A stretch of 64,000 nt of DNA from Streptomyces sp. KL109B (lineage in GTDB: Bacteria; Actinomycetota; Actinomycetes; Streptomycetales; Streptomycetaceae). The translations under genes were made by a program, and so were the position numbers. The stretch covers positions 1,178,001 through 1,242,000 of the forward strand of contig NZ_JASERL010000001.1 in NCBI RefSeq assembly GCF_030766935.1. The letters are read 5' to 3'. The notes beneath the pieces were generated by a model that did not search any database, was not told where the DNA came from, and was given only the letters and a program-made list of their open reading frames with translations. Positions 47,583 through 54,795 of the stretch are shown here, piece by piece (position 1 is the stretch's first letter; each line of letters begins with the position of its first letter).

Positions 47583-48230
47583 TTACGGCTTTCGGCCAAC
47601 TTCCCGCGCCAGTACGGCCGCTTGTGCCCGGCTGCGCAGGTTCAGCTTGGCGAGGAGGCGGCTCACATGGGTCTTCACCGTGGCCTCTGCCATGTCGAGC
47701 CGGTCCGCGATCTCCGCGTTGGACAGGCCCTCGCCCAGCCGGTCGAGCACCTCTCGCTCCCGGCGCGTGAGCGTCTCCAACTCCGGGGGAGCGGCGGCCG
47801 GTTCGCCGCCGGAGGGCCGCGCGAACTCGGCGATCAGGCGGCGGGTCACCGCCGGCGCGATCAGGCCCTCGCCGCGCGCCACCGTCCGTACGCCCTCCAG
47901 CAGGTCCTTCGCGTCCGTGTTCTTGAGCAGGAACCCGGCCGCGCCCGCGCGCAGCGCCCCGAAGACGTACGCGTCGAGGTCGAAGGTCGTCAGCACGAGC
48001 ACGTCCGCGAGCTCTTCGGAGACCACCGCCCGAGTGGCCGAAACCCCGTCGAGACGCGGCATCTGTACGTCCATCAGGACCAGGTCGGGCCGCAGCTCGC
48101 GGGCGCGTTCCACCGCTTCCTCGCCGTCCGCCGCCTCGCCCACGACCTCGATGTCGGGCGCGCTGTTCAGGATGAGCACGAGCCCGGCCCGTACGGCGGA
48201 CTGGTCCTCGGCGACGAGTACGCGGATCAC
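47583..48230 (-). CDS. chiR: NarL/LuxR-type response regulator, ChiR-like
   Basis: A 215-residue regulator. The receiver domain (1-120) has VLVAEDQSAVRAGL, the phospho-Asp in DLVLMDVQMPRLDG (about 51), VLVLTTFD and the Lys in FLLKNTDAKDL. The LuxR HTH (about 150-212) has LTRREREVLDRLGEGLSNAEIADRL and ATVKTHVSRLLAKL. The gene starts at GTG 48230 and overlaps the kinase stop by four bases. Its location just upstream of the chitinase gene, transcribed the same way, matches chiSRC of S. coelicolor. It probably activates chiC together with DasR relief. Confidence 0.88.
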   Translation of the reverse strand: MIRVLVAEDQSAVRAGLVLILNSAPDIEVVGEAADGEEAVERARELRPDLVLMDVQMPRLDGVSATRAVVSEELADVLVLTTFDLDAYVFGALRAGAAGFLLKNTDAKDLLEGVRTVARGEGLIAPAVTRRLIAEFARPSGGEPAAAPPELETLTRREREVLDRLGEGLSNAEIADRLDMAEATVKTHVSRLLAKLNLRSRAQAAVLAREVGRKP

Positions 48231-49402
48231 TCGGTCCACTCGGTGGCTCCTTCCAGGGGGAGGGTGGCTCGGACCCGCCACGTCCCGGTGCCCGCGGGGC
48301 CCGCGTCGAACGACCCGCCCAGCAGCCCCGCCCGCTCCCGCATCCCCACGAGCCCGGCGCCCGAGCCGGGGGCGCGTGGCGCGTCCACGGCGGCGTACGG
48401 GCTGTCGACCCGCACCTCGATCCGCTCGTCGTCGCGGGCGACGATCACCTCGACCCGGCCGCCCGGCGCCGCGTGCTTGAGCGCGTTCGTGAGGGACTCC
48501 TGGACGATGCGGTAGGCGGCGAGCTCGATGGGCGCGGGCAGTCCTGTGAGGGCGCCGGACACGGTCAGGCCGACGTCGAGGCCGTTCGTACGGGACTGCT
48601 CGACCAGCGCGCCGAGGCCCGCGAGCGTCGGCGCGGCGACCGGCTCCGCGTCCTCGCCCGCGTCCCGCAGGATGCCGATGAGGCGGCGCATCTCGGCGAG
48701 CCCGTCGACGCTGTTCTCGCGGATGGTCCGCAGCGCCGTACGCGTCGTGTCCTGGTCGTCGAGGGAGAGCGCGGCCGTGGAGTGGATCGCGATCGCCGAC
48801 AGATGGTTCGCCACCATGTCGTGCAGCTCGCGGGCCATCCGCGCGCGCTCCGCCGTCACCGCCTGCGTACGGTCCATCTCGGCGAGCAGCGCGGTCTGCT
48901 CGGCCCGCAGCCGCTCGGCCGCCGCCGTGTCGCGGTGATTGCGCACGAGGACGCCCGTCGCCGCGGGGGCGAACGTGACGAGCCCGACGGCGACCCCGAT
49001 AAGCAGCGCCTCAGGCCGCCGCAGCCCGGCGACCGCGCCGAGCGTCGCGGCGACGGTGAGCAGCCCGCTGCCGACCGGGATGCGGCGGGCCGCGGCGGGC
49101 GACCCGTACAGGACCGCCGCGTACACGAGGTCCGTGTACATCAGCACCGTCGCCAGGCTGCCCTGCGTGCACTGGTCGGCGGCGAGCACGAGCGTGCCGG
49201 CGCCGACCGCGAACCACGGACGCGTCCGGCGCAGCAGCTCCAGGCCCGCCATGGCGACGAGCGGAACCAGCAGCCAGTTCCCGTCGAACAGCCGCCCGGA
49301 GCTCATCCCGAGGCCGAAGCCCCACAGGGCCAGGCCGCCCGCAAGGCCGACGACGGCGATCTTGAGGTCGTCGCGGTGCGGGCGGGGGAGGACGGCGTGC
49401 AT
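48227..49402 (-). CDS. chiS: Sensor histidine kinase of the NarX/DesK type, ChiS-like
   Basis: Membrane sensor (391 residues). About six N-terminal hydrophobic segments (about 15-145) are followed by a HisKA_3 dimerisation helix with the phospho-His in RARMARELHDMVANHL (about 185) and an ATPase domain ending GAGLVGMRERAGLLGG. Partner of the overlapping chiR. The chosen start, ATG 49402, has GGAGG very close upstream. GTG 49417 in the same frame is an alternative adding five residues. The sensed molecule is presumably a chitin oligomer (established for the S. coelicolor system, inferred here). Confidence 0.85.
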   Translation of the reverse strand: MHAVLPRPHRDDLKIAVVGLAGGLALWGFGLGMSSGRLFDGNWLLVPLVAMAGLELLRRTRPWFAVGAGTLVLAADQCTQGSLATVLMYTDLVYAAVLYGSPAAARRIPVGSGLLTVAATLGAVAGLRRPEALLIGVAVGLVTFAPAATGVLVRNHRDTAAAERLRAEQTALLAEMDRTQAVTAERARMARELHDMVANHLSAIAIHSTAALSLDDQDTTRTALRTIRENSVDGLAEMRRLIGILRDAGEDAEPVAAPTLAGLGALVEQSRTNGLDVGLTVSGALTGLPAPIELAAYRIVQESLTNALKHAAPGGRVEVIVARDDERIEVRVDSPYAAVDAPRAPGSGAGLVGMRERAGLLGGSFDAGPAGTGTWRVRATLPLEGATEWTE

Positions 49403-49541
49403 GCCTCCATCCAACACCCATCGCCGCCGTCCACCGCGGACTACATCGAAGGATGCAGTGGCACTTCGTCACTGCCGACGACGATCACGAGGCATGCCAC
49501 CGGGACGCTGGAAGCAGGGCAGGGAACGAGAGGAGCCCACC

Positions 49542-50093
49542 GTGATCGTCACGCTGATCGTCATCTGCGAGGTCGCCTTCTGGGTACTCCTCGCCGCGGG
49601 CCTGGCCCTGCGCTACTGGGCGAAGAAGCCGCGCGCGAGCGTCGCGGTGCTGCTGTGCGAGCCGCTCCTTGAGGTCGTCCTGCTCGTCGTCACGGCCATC
49701 GACCTCAAGAACGGCGCCGCACCCGACTGGAAGCACGGCCTCGCCGCCGTCTACATCGGCTACTCGATCGCCCTCGGCCACTACACGATCCAGTGGGTCG
49801 ACGTCCGCGTCGCCCACCGCTTCGCGGGCGGCCCGCCGCCGTCGACCCCCAAGTACGGGGCGGCGCGCGCGATCCACGAGTGGAAGCTGGCCGCCCGCTG
49901 GATCCTCGCCGCGCTCATCGCGATGGGCCTGCTGCAGGCCGCGATCTGGTACGTGGGCGGGGCCGGGGCCACCGAATCCCTCACGCAGTGGCAGCAGCGG
50001 ATGCTCTTCCTGATCGGGCTCAACGTGCTCATCGCGCTGAGCTACACGGTGTTCCCGAAGAAGGCCCCGACGCTGACGACGAACAAGGGCTAG
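49542..50093 (+). CDS. Hypothetical four-helix membrane protein
   Basis: A 183-residue protein with four hydrophobic segments: about 3-24 (VTLIVICEVAFWVLLAAGLAL), 35-55, 108-130 and 145-165. It has a cytosolic loop VDVRVAHRFAGGPPPSTPKYGAARAIHEW and a short polar tail. I do not recognise a functional family. GTG 49542 has AGGAGCCCACC upstream; the much longer upstream frame overlaps the divergent kinase gene and is rejected. Its last codons and stop start a GGGCTA/GGGCTG hexamer run. Confidence 0.78.
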   Translation: MIVTLIVICEVAFWVLLAAGLALRYWAKKPRASVAVLLCEPLLEVVLLVVTAIDLKNGAAPDWKHGLAAVYIGYSIALGHYTIQWVDVRVAHRFAGGPPPSTPKYGAARAIHEWKLAARWILAALIAMGLLQAAIWYVGGAGATESLTQWQQRMLFLIGLNVLIALSYTVFPKKAPTLTTNKG

Positions 50094-50116
50094 GGCTAGG
50101 GCTGGGGCTGGGGCCT
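50087..50116 (+). repeat. Five GGG(CTA/CTG) hexamers, G-quadruplex motif
   Basis: The sequence GGGCTA-GGGCTA-GGGCTG-GGGCTG-GGGCCT spans the stop codon of the membrane protein gene and ends at the stop of the convergent adenosyltransferase gene. Four GGG tracts with three-base loops meet the standard G-quadruplex rule, with a fifth spare tract. Confidence 0.9.
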
Positions 50117-50687
50117 AACGCTCGCCGCCCGGCACCCACAGCACGTCCCCGACCTCCTTGTTCGCGATCCGCGCGAGGATGAACAGGAGGTCGGAGAGGC
50201 GGTTCAGATACGTCGCGGTGAGCGGGTTCATCGACTCGCCGTGCACCTCCATCGCCGCCCACGTGGAGCGCTCCGCGCGCCGCACGACCGTGCAAGCCTG
50301 ATGCAGCAGGGCGGCGCCCGCCGTGCCACCCGGCAGGATGAACGACCGCAACTTCTCCAACTGCTCGTTGAAGTGGTCGCAGTCCGCCTCCAGCTTGTCG
50401 ACGTAGAACTGCTCGACGCGCAGCGGCGGGAACTCGGGCTCGGCGACGACCGGCGTGGACAGGTCGGCGCCGACGTCGAACAGGTCGTTCTGCACGCGCA
50501 CGAGCACCTTCACCACCTCCTCGTCGAGTCCGCCGAGGGCGATCGCCGTGCCGATCACGGCGTTGGCCTCGTTGGCGTCCGCGTACGCCGAGATCCGCAG
50601 ATCGGTCTTGGCGGTGCGGCTCATGTCGCCGAGGGCGGTGCTGCCCTTGTCTCCGGTACGGGTGTAGATGCGCGTCAGATTGACCAT
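50115..50687 (-). CDS. Cob(I)yrinic acid a,c-diamide adenosyltransferase (PduO type)
   Basis: Corrinoid adenosyltransferase (190 residues) making adenosylcobalamin from cob(I)alamin and ATP. The N-terminal ATP-binding motif IYTRTGDKGSTALGDMSRTAKTDLRISAYADANEANA (about 7-43) is diagnostic of the PduO/MMAB type. The C-terminal half has LPGGTAGAALLHQACTVVRRAER and LNRLSDLLFILARIANKE. Streptomyces uses adenosylcobalamin for class II ribonucleotide reductase and mutases. It is convergent with the membrane protein gene and stands alone. Confidence 0.95.
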   Translation of the reverse strand: MVNLTRIYTRTGDKGSTALGDMSRTAKTDLRISAYADANEANAVIGTAIALGGLDEEVVKVLVRVQNDLFDVGADLSTPVVAEPEFPPLRVEQFYVDKLEADCDHFNEQLEKLRSFILPGGTAGAALLHQACTVVRRAERSTWAAMEVHGESMNPLTATYLNRLSDLLFILARIANKEVGDVLWVPGGER

Positions 50688-50700
50688 GCACCCAGCCTAA

Positions 50701-51465
50701 TTACGCGGCGGACCGCCGGAAGCCACGTGTGCCGACCGTCACGGCGAGCGCGGCGAAGGCGAGCGCGACCAGCACCCCGTACAGCATGTTCGCCGTCGCG
50801 TAGTGACCGACGTACGCGTCCCGCATCGCGTCCACGAGATAGCGCAGCGGCATCACGTGCGAGAGCGCGTCGAGCCAGCCCGGCGCGAGCGCCATCGGCA
50901 GCATCAGGCCCGACAGCAGCATCGACGGCATCGTGACCGCGTTGATGACGGGCCCGAACTCCTGCGGCGTACGGGCCCGGAAGGCGAGCGCGTACGAGAG
51001 GGAGGCGAGCGACACCGTCAGGAGCGCCACGAAGGCGAAGGCGATCAGGATGCCCGCGAGCGGCGCCCGCAGACCCATCGCGAGGGCGACGAGCACGAGC
51101 AGCACCCCCTGGAAGAGGAAGAGCGCGGTGTCCCGCAGGACCCGGCCGAGCAGCAGCGCGAGCCGGCTGACCGGCGTCACCTGCATCCGCTCCACGACCC
51201 CGTAGTTCTTCTCCATCAGGATCCCGAAACCGCAGAACGCCGCCCCGAACAGGCCGAGTTGGAGCAGCAGCCCGGGGACCAGGACCTGCCAGGAGCTGCC
51301 GGTGGAGCCGAGCGGGAGGTGGGTGAGCAGCGGCCCGAAGAGCAGCAGGTACAGCAGCGGCATCAGCACGCCGAAGAGCATCTGGAAGCGGGAGGAGAGG
51401 GTCTGGCGGGCGTACCGGCCGAAGACGATCGCGGTGTCCGAGGCGAGGGTTCTCATCGCGGTCAC
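50701..51465 (-). CDS. ABC-2 type transporter permease
   Basis: Membrane component (254 residues) of a drug or lipid exporter, with six hydrophobic segments. The ABC-2 family features are QMLFGVLMPLLYLLLFGPLL, the ERMQVTPVSRLALLLGRVLRD motif after TM2 and the final VMPLRYLVDAMRDAYVG. GTG 51465 overlaps the ATPase stop (GTGA), so translation is coupled. ATG 51456, three codons later, is an alternative. Works with the ATPase at 51462-52244. Confidence 0.9.
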   Translation of the reverse strand: MTAMRTLASDTAIVFGRYARQTLSSRFQMLFGVLMPLLYLLLFGPLLTHLPLGSTGSSWQVLVPGLLLQLGLFGAAFCGFGILMEKNYGVVERMQVTPVSRLALLLGRVLRDTALFLFQGVLLVLVALAMGLRAPLAGILIAFAFVALLTVSLASLSYALAFRARTPQEFGPVINAVTMPSMLLSGLMLPMALAPGWLDALSHVMPLRYLVDAMRDAYVGHYATANMLYGVLVALAFAALAVTVGTRGFRRSAA

Positions 51466-52244
51466 ACCGCCACCGGAGTCGTGTCCACCGGCGCCGGGCC
51501 GCGCCCGGTGATCGCCAGGAACGTGTCCTGGAGGCTCGCGTCGACCGAGCCGCCGTGCGCCAGCTTGAGCGCGCCGGGCGTGCCGTCGGCGGCCACGACT
51601 CCCTTGTCCACGACGACGATCCGGTCCGCGAGCGCGTCCGCCTCGTCGAGGTAGTGCGTGGTCAGGAAGACCGTCGTGCCGTACTCGGCGCGCAGCCTGC
51701 GCACCAGGTCCCACAGGTCGGCGCGGCTGCCGGGGTCGAGCCCCGTCGTCGGCTCGTCGAGGAAGAGCACCTTCGGGCGGTGCGTGAGCCCCATCGCGAT
51801 GTCGAGGCGGCGCCGCTGCCCGCCGGAGAGCGCGCCGGTCTTCCGCTCCATGAGGTCCGTGAGGCCGAGGTCGACCGCCAACTCCTCCGCCCGCTCGGCC
51901 GCTTGATGCTTCGTCAGGCGGTAGAGGCGGCCCTGGGTGACGAGTTCCTCGCGTACGGAGACGCCCGGGTCGACGCCGCCGGACTGGGCGACGTAGCCGA
52001 CCGCGCCCCGCACGCCCGCCGGGTCGTTCGCGAGGTCGTGGCCCGCGACGGTGGCCGCGCCGCCGGTGGGCGCGAGCAGCGTCGTGAGCATCCGCAGCGT
52101 CGTGGTCTTGCCCGCCCCGTTCGGGCCGAGGAAGCCGAGGATCTCGCCCGGCTCGACGCGCAGGTCGATGCCGCGAACCGCTTCCACGGGGCCGTGCTTC
52201 GTCTGAAAGGTCCGGGCGAGCCCGGACGTGCTGATGACTGCCAT
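51462..52244 (-). CDS. ABC transporter ATP-binding protein (DrrA-like)
   Basis: ATPase (260 residues) of the daunorubicin-resistance-like exporter group. Walker A GPNGAGKTT (about 39-47), Q-loop YVAQSGGVDPGVSVREEL, signature LSGGQRRRLDIAMGL (about 137), Walker B VLFLDEPTTGLDP (about 158) and the H-loop TTHYLDEAD. ATG 52244 (MAVISTSGLAR) is used. The gene is divergent from the TetR gene at 52327, with an 82-bp region holding a 10-bp inverted repeat. It is therefore a TetR-controlled efflux pump of unknown substrate. Confidence 0.95.
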   Translation of the reverse strand: MAVISTSGLARTFQTKHGPVEAVRGIDLRVEPGEILGFLGPNGAGKTTTLRMLTTLLAPTGGAATVAGHDLANDPAGVRGAVGYVAQSGGVDPGVSVREELVTQGRLYRLTKHQAAERAEELAVDLGLTDLMERKTGALSGGQRRRLDIAMGLTHRPKVLFLDEPTTGLDPGSRADLWDLVRRLRAEYGTTVFLTTHYLDEADALADRIVVVDKGVVAADGTPGALKLAHGGSVDASLQDTFLAITGRGPAPVDTTPVAV

Positions 52245-52263
52245 ACGAACCAGAAAAACAGAG

Positions 52264-52300
52264 TCGCTGAAATATTGCAATGCCTCCAAAATTTCAGCGA
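52264..52300. promoter_or_regulatory. Inverted-repeat operator between ABC exporter and TetR
   Basis: TCGCTGAAAT (52264-52273) and ATTTCAGCGA (52291-52300) are a perfect 10-bp inverted repeat with a 17-bp AT-rich spacer that contains ATTGCAAT. It lies between the divergent ABC and TetR starts and is the evident regulator site. Confidence 0.75.
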
Positions 52301-52326
52301 GACCAGCGGACTCGTAGACTGGACGC

Positions 52327-52965
52327 ATGGCAGAAGGGCTCAGGGAGCGGAAGAAACGGCAGACCAGGCAGCAGATCTCGGACATCGCCACCGGTCTCTT
52401 CATCGAGCGCGGCTTCGACGCGGTGACCATCGCGGAGATCGCGGACACCGCGAACGTCTCCGTGAACACCGTCTACAACTACTTCCCGGCGAAGGAGGAC
52501 CTGTTCCTCGACCGCCTCGAAGGCATGCGGGAACGGCTCTCGCGCTGGGTGCGCGGCCGGGACGTCGGGGAGTCGGCCGCCGCCGCCGTGCTCCGCGAAC
52601 TGCGCGCCGAGCTGGAGGCGGTCTCGCCGCGCATGGGCCTGATGCCCGGCATCGAGCGGTTCATGGCCGTGGTCGACGCCGCGCCCTCGCTGCGCCTGCG
52701 GCTGCTCGGCATGCGCTACGAGGTCATCGACCGCCTCGAGGCGACGCTGCGCGAGGAGACCGGCGCCGCCGATGACGACCTCCTGCCGCGCCTGATGGCC
52801 GATCAGATCAACTGGCTCAACGAGACGGCGGTCGAGTTCGTACGACGCCGCGTCAGTGCCGGAGGAGCGGTCGAGAAGGTCTCCCGGGAGACGCTCTCGG
52901 TCCTCGATGAAGTCGAGCGACTTCTGAGCGCAGAGGTGCTCAACTACGCCGTACGTGACGCCTGA
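52327..52965 (+). CDS. TetR/AcrR family regulator of the adjacent exporter
   Basis: Repressor of 212 residues. HTH at about 8-55: RKKRQTRQQISDIATGLFIERGF, then TIAEIADTANVSVNTVYNYFPAKEDLF, typical of the family. A helical C-terminal domain follows with one Trp (DQINWLNE). Divergent from the ABC exporter genes with the shared inverted repeat, so it most likely represses the exporter and itself, with release by the exported compound. Confidence 0.93.
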   Translation: MAEGLRERKKRQTRQQISDIATGLFIERGFDAVTIAEIADTANVSVNTVYNYFPAKEDLFLDRLEGMRERLSRWVRGRDVGESAAAAVLRELRAELEAVSPRMGLMPGIERFMAVVDAAPSLRLRLLGMRYEVIDRLEATLREETGAADDDLLPRLMADQINWLNETAVEFVRRRVSAGGAVEKVSRETLSVLDEVERLLSAEVLNYAVRDA

Positions 52966-53108
52966 TGGGTACGGATGATCGATCACTGAGCCGTACCAGT
53001 GTGATGTCCGTCATTCGAGACGTGACGCGCATCTCTTCGCGGTCACACGGCCGCTCACGGGCGCTAGTGTCCGGCGAAGAGCAACGTAAAAAGTGGTTAA
53101 GCGGTCGC

Positions 53109-53140
53109 GCGGGACACGCGGTTAGCGGGACACGCGGTTA
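53109..53140 (+). repeat. Perfect 16-bp tandem repeat before the dehydrogenase gene
   Basis: GCGGGACACGCGGTTA occurs twice back to back (53109-53124 and 53125-53140), ending 10 bp before the GTG start. The next bases, GGGGACGTAC, hold the weak ribosome site. Confidence 0.9.
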
Positions 53141-53150
53141 GGGGACGTAC

Positions 53151-54002
53151 GTGGCAAGGAAGCTCGCCGTCATCGGGGCCGGCCTCATGGGGTCGGGCAT
53201 CGCGCAGGTCTCCGCCCAGGCGGGCTGGGACGTCGTGCTGCGCGACGTCACCGATGAAGCGCTCACGCGCGGCACCGACGGCATCAAGGCCTCGTACGAG
53301 AAGTTCGTCGGCAAGGGCAAGCTCGACGCCGCCGACGCCGAGGCCGCGCTCGGCCGCATCACCGCCACCACCGACCTGGACGCGGCCGCCGACGCGGATG
53401 TCGTCGTCGAGGCCGTCTTCGAGAAGCTTGAGGTCAAGCACGAGATCTTCCGCGCGCTCGACAAGATCGTGCGGGACGACACGGTGCTCGCCTCGAACAC
53501 CTCGGCCATCCCGATCACGAAGATCGCGGCGGTGACGGAGCGTCCCGAGCGGGTCGTCGGCGCGCACTTCTTCTCGCCGGTGCCGATGATGGCGCTGTGC
53601 GAGCTGGTGCGCGGCTACAAGACGAGCGACGAAACCCTCGCCACCGCGCGGGAGTTCGCCGAGTCCGTCGGCAAGACCTGCGTCGTGGTGAATCGGGACG
53701 TCGCCGGCTTCGTGACGACCCGGCTCATCTCCGCCCTCGTCGTCGAGGCCGCGAAGCTGTACGAGTCCGGGGTGGCGACCGCCGAGGACATCGACGTCGC
53801 CTGCAAGCTGGGCTTCGGGCACGCGATGGGGCCGCTCGCCACCGCCGACCTGACGGGCGTCGACATCCTGCTGCACGCCACCGAGAACATCTACACCGAG
53901 TCGCAGGACGAGAAGTTCGCGCCGCCGGAGCTGATGCGCCGGATGGTGGACGCCGGTGACATCGGACGCAAGAGCGGGCAGGGCTTCTACAAGCACACCT
54001 GA
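53151..54002 (+). CDS. 3-hydroxybutyryl-CoA dehydrogenase
   Basis: NAD(P)-dependent 3-hydroxyacyl-CoA dehydrogenase (283 residues) of acyl-CoA metabolism. Rossmann motif GAGLMGSGIAQ (about 9-19), ADVVVEAVFEKLEVKHEIF (about 81), SNTSAIPIT (about 116), the catalytic His in GAHFFSPVPMM (about 139) and the C-terminal AGFVTTRLISALVVEAAKLYESGVA. GTG start. In Streptomyces the product feeds butyryl-CoA/ethylmalonyl-CoA routes. Monocistronic, with a 16-bp tandem repeat in its leader. Confidence 0.95.
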   Translation: MARKLAVIGAGLMGSGIAQVSAQAGWDVVLRDVTDEALTRGTDGIKASYEKFVGKGKLDAADAEAALGRITATTDLDAAADADVVVEAVFEKLEVKHEIFRALDKIVRDDTVLASNTSAIPITKIAAVTERPERVVGAHFFSPVPMMALCELVRGYKTSDETLATAREFAESVGKTCVVVNRDVAGFVTTRLISALVVEAAKLYESGVATAEDIDVACKLGFGHAMGPLATADLTGVDILLHATENIYTESQDEKFAPPELMRRMVDAGDIGRKSGQGFYKHT

Positions 54003-54222
54003 CCGCGCGGCCGACCGCATGGCTGACGCCATGTCACCCCTCGGGGTGAATTCGGTATCGGTTCGCTTACAGACGGCAACTTTCGGCCCTTCTGGCCCGT
54101 CAGTTGCAGTGACATACCCAGATCACCCGGATCACATGAACAACTGAGTACCGGCTCAGTGCCAGCACGCCGCGTACTCCCGACCACGCCGAGCAGTTCT
54201 GTATTTCCCACGGGGAGCGCAT

Positions 54223-54546
54223 ATGTACATCAGGGGCGACCACGTCGAGCTGGCCGTCGGGGGCCGCCTCGACGTCCGCAGCGCGGCGGACGCCCGTACG
54301 GCCTTGCACACCGCCGTCGACGACGGAATCGGCGACCTCGTGCTCGACCTGTCCGAACTCGACTCCTGGGACGCCACGGGCCTCGGCGTCATCATGGGCG
54401 CCCACCGGCGCGCGGGCCGCTGCGGGCGCCGGCTCGTGCTGCGCCGGGTGCCGCCCCAGATGCAGCGCCTCCTCGTCGCCACCCGGCTGCACCGGATCCT
54501 GGCCATCGAGGGCGGCATCGGCGTCGAGTCCCTGCCGCGCGTCTGA
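54223..54546 (+). CDS. STAS-domain anti-sigma-factor antagonist-like protein
   Basis: A 107-residue single STAS domain (SpoIIAA/BldG-like) that would bind an anti-sigma kinase. The phospho-site loop reads LDSWDATGLGVIMGAHRRA (about 47-65); the usual Ser before GLG is Thr here (DATGLG), which could still be phosphorylated. The N-terminus MYIRGDHVELAVGGRLDVRSAADAR is typical. No anti-sigma kinase or sigma gene is adjacent. The next gene encodes a STAND-like ATPase. Confidence 0.88.
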   Translation: MYIRGDHVELAVGGRLDVRSAADARTALHTAVDDGIGDLVLDLSELDSWDATGLGVIMGAHRRAGRCGRRLVLRRVPPQMQRLLVATRLHRILAIEGGIGVESLPRV

Positions 54547-54563
54547 GGCCGAAAGGTGCGCCT

Positions 54564-54598
54564 GTGGCGCGCAGTTGCGACAGTGGCGCGAAGTTGCG
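54564..54598 (+). repeat. Direct repeat upstream of the STAND-like ATPase gene
   Basis: GTGGCGCGCAGTTGCG (54564-54579) and GTGGCGCGAAGTTGCG (54583-54598) match at 15 of 16 positions with a 19-bp period. ATTCC-GGCG-GGAAT follows at 54642-54655. Both may bind a regulator of the ATPase gene. Confidence 0.7.
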
Positions 54599-54795
54599 TG
54601 TGTGGACCGGAAGGATTGCCCCCGGAAGGGGTGAACCACTCATTCCGGCGGGAATCGCCAACAATCCTCACGAGACTGTGACGTCTCGGGCGGCGCGGTA
54701 CCTCCCGGCTTCGTAGATACTGAGCCAATCGACAGCGCAGTGTGCACAGGCCGGGAGGGGCAAGCGGCACACCACGCTTTTGGGGGGCTTTGACC

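Noticed and set aside
49455..49475. GCAGTG...CACTGC inverted repeat between chiS and the membrane protein gene
   Set aside because: Only a 6-bp arm beyond wobble pairs and no matching promoter; too weak to call an operator.
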